From NCBI GenBank assembly GCA_015501055.1, contig JADNYV010000796.1:1-15442 (forward strand): DNA of 15,442 nt. Direction: 5' to 3'. Both the position numbers and the translations under genes were made by a program. The notes beneath the pieces are model-generated. The model had not been told where the DNA came from, searched no databases, and saw nothing but the letters and a program-made list of their open reading frames with translations. Shown piece by piece: positions 8,824-15,442 of the stretch; position 1 is the first letter of the stretch; each line of letters opens with the position of its first letter. Source of the stretch: Mucidula mucida. Its lineage: Eukaryota > Basidiomycota > Agaricomycetes > Agaricales > Physalacriaceae.

Positions 8824-9419
8824 TGATTCTTGACATCTATAGAGATACAATCAGAAGTAAGGCAACCTCTAGAAACTATGATACATACCCTTTAGATAAG
8901 TATCTGATAGGAAGAGTTGTATAAAGGTCCCCAGCTGAAGTCACGCTTCTTGCTTAGCTTTAATTTGATCTGTAAACAGAATAATAGCAGCTTCAATATA
9001 GTTGCCACTGCTACTGCTGATACAAGGATTCAAAGGATTAGAAGACATCAAGAGACTTTGTCCGCCAGCATTCTAATTGATGTAAAGGGCATTAGTAGCC
9101 ATAGCCTTTTGGCGCTGATCGGCCTTAGCCTCCAAAACCTTCTCAGCATTTTTTGCTGTAGTGTTGGGAGGCAATGCTATAGTGAAGTTTGAAAACTCAG
9201 TACAACAGTGTCTTGACAAGTTGAATATCACATATCACCACTGCTATGTTGCTTCTGATAGCAAGAACCACAAACTACAAATGAGACCATTTACCTTCAA
9301 TTGGTGTGTTATCAGTACTCTTTATTAATACAGAGTCTGGTTGCTTCTTGAACGTAAGTTTTGGAACACATGTCAACTTATGGTACAGCGTTCAGAGTAA
9401 GAATAAAGATAGAATACAT

Positions 9420-10222
9420 TAGAGACCTCAACGAGTAATACTCGGATCAGACCTGCAATCCGAGAGCCGAGTACTCGAGGCCGAAAGGGCATACTTGTGA
9501 TCCGGAACTTACTCAATCCGCGCTGACTCGTGGGTCAAACAAGTCGAGTACTCAAAGACGATCCAGATCAGTAACAAGTCGCAAATACTCGCGGATTAAG
9601 CTACATAATATTGTAATAAAACTGTACATAAACAACCACTTTGTAATAACTACTCATCAGATTTACCTTTCCGTGCGACTTTTTTGTTAAAAATCTGAAT
9701 TACTTGCTCAATAGGCACAAGGCCTGACTTGAACCAATCCTTCAACACGACACAGGCGTGAACAGACTCATCCAAAAGGTTGAAACAATGTTTGGTGATT
9801 GTTAAGCCGGCCACCAAAAACATCTGTTCAATATCTGTCGATGTAGCTAGACTGATCATTAGTAGAAGAAGATGGAATAAAGAAGCAAAGCATACCCGGC
9901 ATGCTCAGAAAGTCCAGCACCATCAGCGCCAAGGCTCCTTGCATCGTCATTGTGGTCTTACCCTTGTTGTCGGGTACATTCAATAGAGCCGCCCAATAGC
10001 GGACTGGATCGACACAAGTTCCGACTGGCGGTATTGCCAGGTAATCCTCCAAGACGTCCACGGTCAGTACTTGTAACGAGTACTCACCGCTCAGATGCCC
10101 TACTCGCGATCTGTTTATGACCCGACTCGCTATTGATCCGCGGATCAAACGAGTTGAGTAGCCGAGATCCCCGGCCGGATCAAGTACTCGAGTTTCCGCG
10201 TGACCTGGAAACGAGGTCTCTA
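9420..10222. mobile_element. hAT-type deletion derivative with 8-bp target duplication
   Basis: The 803-bp element has perfect 10-bp terminal inverted repeats TAGAGACCTC, fitting the hAT consensus (T/C)A-G-N-G. The 8-bp GAATACAT duplication lies at 9412-9419 and 10223-10230. Palindromic CGAGTACTCG-like motifs crowd both subterminal regions: 9431-9444, 9468-9479, 9545-9553, 10077-10085 and 10182-10192. Such repeats are typical transposase-binding sites. Only the tail of a transposase remains inside. It is inserted in an exon of the integrase relic. Confidence 0.93.
9650..10070 (-). pseudogene. hAT transposase C-terminal dimerisation domain, 5'-truncated
   Basis: Two exons remain: 10070-9896 and 9846-9650, joined in phase 1 across a 49-base GT-AG intron (9895-9847). 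The join gives FLSMPATSTDIEQMFLVAG, followed by LTITKHCFNLLDESVHACVV and a tail ending at the TAG at 9650. This is the hAT C-terminal dimerisation region, whose family consensus resembles ATSTDVERAFSRGGL. The upstream exon holds LTVDVLEDYLAIPP and DPVRYWAALL, matching the conserved lead-in, where WW is usual. Everything 5' of about 10070 is lost, and right subterminal repeats follow directly. About 123 codons survive of a protein usually 600-800 residues long. Confidence 0.85.
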
Positions 10223-11227
10223 GAATACATAATCTTATACCATAATGCAGCATGCTCAGCACACTTTGTTTCTGTCCCTTCGTCAACTGTAAGCTGAAGT
10301 GGAATCCCTACAATGAAGTGTCCACCATTAGTAAGAGTATATAAGTTGAATGAAGGGACATACCCTTATATTTGAGAGCAAGATTGTAATAGCAGTGCAG
10401 AACCATATACTGACATTGTGCATTTGGAACAACAGCTATATATGCAATCTAATTATGCATCCTGTATATGTCAAATCCTACATTATTGCCTAACCAAAGA
10501 GCTTTGGAATTCAGCTGTTTATGACCATTACAGTGCATTTCCTGAAAAATGCTGAATCCATCAAGATGTCCACTCTTCTTCTTCTTGGTGGTTAGTCCCT
10601 TGAAGCGCTTTTTAAAACCATCCTTACAGTTATCATGCATAATCTTGCGGACAGTATCACTGTTGTTGAAGTTAAGCTAGTAGATTCAACAAAAGTGCAA
10701 AGAACTAACCATAGTATCTTGATATTCTTGTTGCGAGAAATCTTATTCTTAATGACATCTAGTCCATTTAACTCTGTAATGTTCTCCTCAACATACTGAC
10801 AGACAACGGTTGTAGCAATAAAAAGCAATACTGGCTTTTAAATAGAGGAAATGCCTAGATTATGGTTTAAAGTCATCAGCATAGAGCATTTGTTAAGTTA
10901 GTTAGTAAAGTTCTCAGGCTTTTAGACAGGTAGAACATACAAAATATTGTATCTATAATCCTTGCAAAGATACTCAAGTCGCATTACAACAGAAAGACTT
11001 TGACGTAAGTAATCCATTAGCGCCTTCTTCAGAACTGCATTAGGTGGACCTTCAAGGACTCAAAAGATCAAATTTAAATTAAGATGAGAAAAGGTTAACA
11101 GCTTACATATGCCATTGTTATATCCATTCTTGCCAGTCTGATTTGATTGACCATTGGTTAAGCGGATGTAATGATACAACATGAGGACTTGATTAGAGGA
11201 CATTATATATGATTGAACTTGCTACTT

Positions 11228-12437
11228 CATCTGGAAAATGCATACGGTCTATGTAGCACTACAGTACCTCCGTAGTGCTTATAGTGGCCGTAGATCGACC
11301 CCTCCTTACATAGAGCTCCATAGAATGGCTATTTCTACTATAGTACTTGTCAGATGAAATGGGCAAAACAAATAACATTAAAAGTGCAAATGTGGAGTAG
11401 TAAAGTATAGTAGATAAGGCCAAAGTCCAACTGATGAAGATGTATAACAATGTAGTATCACTGTTCCCAATGCCGGCGCATAGTCGGCGCATAGTACTAC
11501 ATGAATTCCAGTGCGAAAGCAGCCGATGAGAAGACGGCTGATGCTGTAGGTACGCGCTTCTTTGTTGACACACCGGTTTGCTTGCTAGTTGAAAAGTCAG
11601 ATAAGCACATAAGAAAGAGCTGATGGCTTACCATCCCTCGTCGAATAGCGACTTGCAGAAGTTGATGGTGATCTCTGGTTGACCAATGCCTTGGCAGTGT
11701 GTCTCCCAACGCCGGAGACCGGACAGAATTTTGTCATATACTAAGCTCCATGGATCTGTGTTGAACTGCTTCTTGCCCTCGTGTCCGTCCTCCCAATTAG
11801 CAAGCGAACACACAAACTAGTCTAGGTGTTAACATAATGAATAGCAAGGTAATAAGTTTGACATAGATCTCTGGTGTGCACTGTTTGAGGTAGGTATCAA
11901 AGAGGCGGTTGATCTGGATATGACAAGTATCAGTACAATTCAGAAGAATATAAGAGCACACACTGCACTGCCAGTGGAAAGCCGTTGCCTCAAATCCAGC
12001 CTGTACTCTGAAGTCCGCAACCCGGAGTACTGATATTAGAGTGTATACGACGCCAAGCGGCATTGTTCACAGTGCGCGCTCTCTTGGCAGCGGGCGGCGG
12101 CTTTTGGTTTTCCGGTTCAAAAGCATGTTTCATCGGATTTGTGCCGGTGGCCAACAACTGTAGGAGTTGATAGATAAAACGAAGGAGTCGGGGAGCGTGA
12201 GGCAGCCATTGCGTAGAAATGAAATTTGAGCATGGACTATGGAGATACAGAGTACTATGGCTCTATCAGAGTCTATGACTGATATGAGAACTATCTCACG
12301 GAGCCGAAAGGGGCAACCACTGAATGCAAACAAATGGAATGATTTAATAGTAACTAGTAGCTGCTATAGTACACGACTACTACGGTAGAAACGGTTAACT
12401 ACACAACGTCTATGTAGCCAGGATGCATTTCCAGATG
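11228..12437. mobile_element. Candidate element with 15-bp inverted ends
   Basis: The left end CATCTGGAAAATGCAT (11228-11243) and right end ATGCATTTCCAGATG (12423-12437) are inverse copies with one extra A on the left. CTTGCTA flanks both sides (11218-11224 and 12438-12444), though three bases, CTT, separate the left copy from the repeat. GTCTATGTAG occurs just inside both ends. The total is 1,210 bp. The superfamily is unclear; a 7-10 bp target duplication could fit hAT or Mutator. It enters 22-25 bp upstream of the integrase-relic ATG. Confidence 0.55.
11497..12133 (-). pseudogene. Unidentified decayed gene inside the candidate element
   Basis: From ATG at 12133 a coherent frame reads through a Pro/Ala/Lys-rich start (PPPAAKRARTVNNAAWRRIHS) to a TGA near 11993. 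After a 50-base GT-AG interval (11963-11914), which does not quite keep frame, comes INRLFDTYLKQCTPEIY. Next is NWEDGHEGKKQFNTDPW with LVYDKILSGLRRWETHCQG, then, after an intron at about 11669-11626, CKQTGVSTKKRVPTASAVFS to a TAG at 11497. The composition and tiny introns look like a real spliced gene in decay. I do not recognise the family. Its place between inverted ends suggests element cargo or a former transposition protein, but this is a guess. Confidence 0.4.
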
Positions 12438-12444
12438 CTTGCTA

Positions 12445-14231
12445 TATTGCATGCGCTATAGTGTCTTTGCTACTTCTTCCTTACCATGTGCTACTTGCTA
12501 TCTCACAAGCCAAATACCCAAATTCAGAAAGGAATGCTTTACGTGGGTTACTGACAAGTTTGAAGAACTTGCACAAAAGACCTATGCAAGCTTAAACTTA
12601 CCTATCCTCTCAATACATACAGGCTGGGATGTATTTTATAAGATGCTTCATGTACTTGAGTCAATGTAGCTGCTTAATCAGTTGTTCAGACCCTTCTGCA
12701 CATGCCAAAAGATCTAAGTAGAGCACTTTAGCACGTGCAAGCCATAGATTAGGGTTATAATGTAAATAAAACCAAGTTTTGAATTGAACTTGGATTCATC
12801 TACATTATTATGCTGCTTCTTTCATAAGAACAAGGCATTACGACAATACAACTTATCAAGACCTCTCATTAATGTTGTTTATTATTTGTCATCTTTCTTG
12901 TATCTGCCGGTGCGACGCCGCGTAAAATGCAACTTTGTCTCAGAACCTCACTGAAGTTGGCGGCAACCTCAACTGAGTTGAAATAGCGTCAGCAATAGAA
13001 AACAAGGACATAGAATAGGGTATGTTCATCTTCCATCAAATGACTGTGTAATTCATGCCCTTCCAAATCCATGGCAAGTCTAGCAAGTCCTTGTGACACC
13101 ACACTTCAAACTTAACTGACAAGTTCTCCCTATTTAAACTCCATGGTGATATGGATGTGCATATATTCAACATCAATTGTACAAAAATCTTTTCAAACAA
13201 GCCACAACAGTACATTACCTTGTTTTATCATATTCAAAAATTAAACATAACTGTTTAGGCAATTCAGTGGGACTTTAGTCAAGGGCTTGCGCACAACCTG
13301 AAGCAGCTGCACATGGCTGTCTACTGACTGAGTCAAGACTTGCTGCTTGTCAAATCCACTCTCGCAGTTGGCATTAAGTACACCTCCAATGGACAGAATA
13401 CCACACGGGAACAAGCACGACAGGCGACAATGGAACTGAGGAGAACACCTCAACTAAGATCCAGATCTAGCTCATAAAAGCAAGCCAGAAATTTGAGAGG
13501 AACAGAAGATGTATGTACCAACATTATTATGTCCCAGTCCTTTGACCTGACAAGGAGATTAGACAACTCTGAAGTCCTCTCAAATAAGGACTCAAAGTAC
13601 CCTACACCCGCATTTGAGGATGAAGTAAAAGCGTCAATAAGTGCGCTTCTTGTGTGCATTAACAAAGCTAACACAAATCCTGCTGCATCCTACAAGGCCA
13701 AAATATCATATACGTACCTTGTTGATTTTATTTCCACTTGTAGTAATGACACTATTTGCAGAGCACCATCTACCCCGTTGTCTGTCTTTTCCGCTGTTGG
13801 AGTAGGTGTCTAGGGCGTTGACGATAAAATCAAGTTCAGCGGTATAGATTGCAGTGTTAATGATATAAGGGCGCAATTATTGATGCCGTACACATAGAGA
13901 ATGGATAGAATAGAGCTAGATAATATTAAACAATATTGACAAATATGTTGTAGTGTAAGTATACTATTCCCACTGAGGAACTTTTGTCAGAATGAATAAA
14001 TTGAACATGAGGAGACCATACCTGTTAAGTTGACCTCAATAATGTGCCCCTGCCTCTGTAAACATCCTTAACATTCCAAACACGCACCATAACACACAGT
14101 TCTCTCCTTATGGTTATATCAGGAATGAAACCAAGGGGCAGCAAAAGCCGTTGCAAAGCCAAACTCTGCAGAAAATCAAAGAAACATATAGCAAAGAAGT
14201 TACAAGCTCATTAAGCATAAGGTCACCATCA
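12445..14231. other. AT-rich stretch with no recognisable gene
   Basis: Two plus-strand open frames stand out only by length: 12439-12669 (76 codons, including FRKECFTWVTDKFEELAQ) and 13493-13813 (106 codons, acidic in the middle, TTG start). Opposing minus-strand frames at 13241-13674 are equally weak. None shows a known domain or convincing splice links. Given the neighbourhood, these are probably remnants of decayed elements. I see no RNA gene and no paired terminal repeats here. Confidence 0.4.
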
Positions 14232-14759
14232 TGTTAGCGACTGACTAAGCCACGAGACTCAACCAGGTACCACAGCAAGAACTAAGGAGGAAAGTGTTCG
14301 CGTTTGTAAGACTAGGCTAGGCCAGGTGTATAAACGAGATCGGAACTAAAGTACAATGATACTACACTACTGCTTATATACTAGTAAGTCTGTGTTTGAG
14401 ACTCCTTGTCCATACGCGTTTCCACTAGGGATGCTCCACGCCCTTGACCCAGTGTTGTATGCTACTAGTCCGTGAAACCATTAAATACGAGTGGTAACTG
14501 CATGTAAGTAATAATACTGAAACGACCATGTGTACTATGAGTGTCGGCGGTGTGTATACAATAGGGAGTCCATGAGGTATCGGCATGTATGATGTCATCC
14601 ATGTGTTGGACATGTGTCCGACATGAGTACGGCTTCAGTAATGAAAGGGGTATGATCGGTGACGAAACAGATGATGAAACAGTCCGTTGGTTGATAAGAC
14701 AAGGCCCCCGATAAGATATGATAAGATGTGAAAGTGTGAAAATATGGCGATTCATAACA
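14232..14759 (-). repeat. 3' LTR of the Gypsy element
   Basis: The LTR is 528 bp on the minus strand, beginning TGTTATGAATCGCC just after the polypurine tract and ending GTCAGTCGCTAACA, so the ends are TGTTA and TAACA. The bordering genomic bases on its outer side are CATCA (14227-14231), the expected 5-bp target duplication if the other end of the element, outside the window, shows the same. Short open frames at 14425-14755 lie in the LTR and are not genes. Confidence 0.82.
14373..14380 (-). promoter_or_regulatory. TATA box of the Gypsy LTR
   Basis: TATATAAG on the minus strand lies about 380 bases into the LTR, leaving about 140 bases for R and U5. In the 5' LTR the same sequence would drive transcription of the element. 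Confidence 0.55.
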
Positions 14760-14770
14760 TCACCCCCTCC
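14760..14770 (-). other. Polypurine tract (plus-strand primer site)
   Basis: GGAGGGGGTGA on the minus strand lies between the pol stop codon and the LTR. In Ty3/Gypsy elements this RNase-H-resistant tract primes second-strand DNA synthesis. It directly abuts the pol TAA. Confidence 0.8.
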
Positions 14771-15442
14771 TTAAGGCGCAAGTTCCATTCTGCGCCAGAG
14801 TCGCTCCATGAGGGCTGCAGAGGGTAGCGTGACGTCAAGGGGTTCGGTATCAGGCGGTGGCATGGGTCGGAATAAATGTAATGGAAATTGCGACATGGGG
14901 ACTTCAATGCGGGCAAGCACGGGTGGCTTCGGCTTGTTCGGATATTGTTGGTGGAAATCACTGATGGCTTCGTCGGCATTTTTGAGATTGCATGCCAGTT
15001 CCCATGTCTGCTCGTGTGTGCCATAACCCTTCCAGTGAACCTTGTATTGAAAACCTCCGCGATACTTCCGGGAATTCACCACTTTCTCAACCTCCCATTC
15101 CGGTTCGGCTCCTTCTAGCACAGGTGGTGGACGCGTGTCTCGGGGTTGCGTTGGAAATTGCGGCTCGTGGTAAGGCGTCAGCAGGGCCTCATTGAACACG
15201 GGATGGATGCTTTTCCACGTGTGAGGAATCTGGAGCTTGTAAGAGCTTGTCCCGACTTTCTTGATCACTTTAAACGGCCCGAAGCGTTTGTCATCAAGCT
15301 TCTTCATTGGTCGGTCCGTGCTGAGATTCGTTCCTTCCAGCCATACTTTGTCGCCCTCCTTGTACTCTACTGTGTCTGTCCGCTTCCTGTCATAAAACCG
15401 TTTCATGTCCTCTTTTGCCATCTTCAATGCCGACCCTACTTT
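14771..15442 (-). CDS. Ty3/Gypsy pol, C-terminal part: integrase GPY/F module and chromodomain
   Basis: The open frame runs from the window edge (15442) to a TAA at 14771: 223 residues, the C-terminal end of a pol polyprotein normally over 1,000 residues long. In order: a helical stretch with DMKRFYDRKR; the integrase C-terminal barrel with GDKVWLEG and the GPF motif at about residue 55; HPVFNEALLTPYH; and a chromodomain at about 115-170 (EWEVEKVVNSR, YKVHWKGYGTHEQTWEL). The aromatic residues expected to form the methyl-lysine cage are present. A Pro-rich tail follows. Chromodomains of this kind steer integration to heterochromatin in chromoviruses. No stop or frame break is seen in this part, so the element may be young. 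Protease, reverse transcriptase and RNase H lie outside the window. Confidence 0.93.
   Translation of the reverse strand, partial: KVGSALKMAKEDMKRFYDRKRTDTVEYKEGDKVWLEGTNLSTDRPMKKLDDKRFGPFKVIKKVGTSSYKLQIPHTWKSIHPVFNEALLTPYHEPQFPTQPRDTRPPPVLEGAEPEWEVEKVVNSRKYRGGFQYKVHWKGYGTHEQTWELACNLKNADEAISDFHQQYPNKPKPPVLARIEVPMSQFPLHLFRPMPPPDTEPLDVTLPSAALMERLWRRMELAP

Larger units (their letters stand above)
5605..9190 (-). pseudogene. Alpha-type protein kinase gene relic, interrupted by a foldback element
   Basis: Alpha-kinases are atypical Ser/Thr kinases; agarics carry many. The catalytic half is clear between 6484 and 5605. It contains GNKAQQLVITKYFL, then KWSGTNDHPSW, FTHFAYHYS, the catalytic LADIQ (D-x-Q), and finally GLGDFG followed by SHKCVKHCKRL, which matches the family's zinc-binding H-x-C-x3-C motif. 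Upstream, weaker N-terminal pieces continue to about 9190 through introns at 8837-8888, 7024-7076, 6791-6841 and 6614-6655, all GT-AG. Stop codons at 9073-9075, 8941-8943 and 6340-6342, plus frame slips near 6,940 and 6,440 and an unresolved join near 5,830, show that it is dead. A 1,687-bp element (7137-8823) splits one exon. The kinase identity is firm for the C-terminal third; assignment of the N-terminal pieces rests on continuity of frame and splicing. Confidence 0.72.
9295..11203 (-). pseudogene. Integrase-core (DDE) protein relic, split by a hAT element
   Basis: This resembles the integrase-core domain proteins repeated in agaric genomes. From ATG at 11203, exon 1 (11203-11107) splices in frame to exon 2 (11058-10941), with GPPNAVLKKALMDYLRQ. 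Later pieces include QYVEENITELNGLD. Across a 50-base intron (10660-10709) follow DTVRKIMHDNCKDGF and FQEMHCNGHKQLNSKALWLG. The next piece contains GIPLQLTVDEGTET, and, left of the hAT insert, KSTDNTPIEG. These match the family's three catalytic regions, but the first Asp of the usual CDGH is Asn here. Stops at 10838-10840 and 10449-10451, frame damage near 9,340-9,410, and loss of everything past the catalytic Glu make it a pseudogene. Introns are retained, so it is not a processed copy. Confidence 0.68.

Noticed and set aside
8917..9192. Plus-strand open frame of 91 codons
   Set aside because: The minus strand here carries kinase-relic sequence that connects through a proper intron to downstream exons; the plus frame is a shadow.
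14425..14755. Two minus-strand open frames of 62 and 96 codons
   Set aside because: They lie wholly inside the Gypsy LTR and show no domain.

Overview
The window looks like nuclear DNA of a mushroom-forming basidiomycete (Agaricomycete). The evidence is a set of very short GT-AG introns (42 to 61 bases), an F-box protein of the type expanded in agarics, a spliced tRNA-Tyr, an SRP40/Nopp140 gene, relics of agaric-type integrase-core and alpha-kinase proteins, and a Ty3/Gypsy retrotransposon with a C-terminal chromodomain. Everything was read by eye; no database search was possible.

Left part, about 1 to 5,200: ordinary genic DNA. A minus-strand F-box gene (454-2061) carries three single-base frame breaks. 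Next comes a minus-strand tRNA-Tyr(GUA) with a 12-base intron (2664-2748). It stands head to head, 155 bp away, with a plus-strand, 14-exon SRP40/Nopp140 nucleolar phosphoprotein gene (2904-4916) whose reading frame is fully intact over 446 codons. The Ser/Asp-rich middle of that gene is built from eight symmetric phase-1 exons, and two neighbouring introns are recognisable copies of each other.

Middle part, about 5,200 to 12,450: an AT-rich graveyard of nested mobile elements. Two decayed minus-strand genes lie in tandem: an integrase-core (DDE) protein relic (9295-11203) and an alpha-type protein kinase relic (5605-9190). Each is cut by a clearly bounded insertion. The kinase relic holds a 1,687-bp foldback element (7137-8823) with arms of about 570 bp, CACTG ends and a 3-bp TGA target duplication. 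That element carries a 41-bp minisatellite, itself split by a solo LTR with a 5-bp AGTAC duplication. The integrase relic holds an 803-bp hAT deletion derivative (9420-10222) with 10-bp terminal repeats, an 8-bp GAATACAT duplication and only the C-terminal tail of a hAT transposase. In both cases, removing the insert and one target copy restores local reading frame, so the order of events can be read. A third candidate element (11228-12437) sits just upstream of the integrase start and holds an unidentified decayed gene.

Right part, about 12,450 to the end: 1.8 kb without a recognisable gene, then the 3' end of a minus-strand Ty3/Gypsy chromovirus-type retrotransposon. It has a 528-bp LTR (14232-14759) with TGTTA/TAACA ends, a polypurine tract abutting the pol stop codon, and the C-terminal 223 residues of pol with GPY/F module and chromodomain, running off the window edge.

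Only the SRP40 gene, the tRNA and perhaps the Gypsy pol look functional. The rest records repeated insertion into gene-poor DNA.
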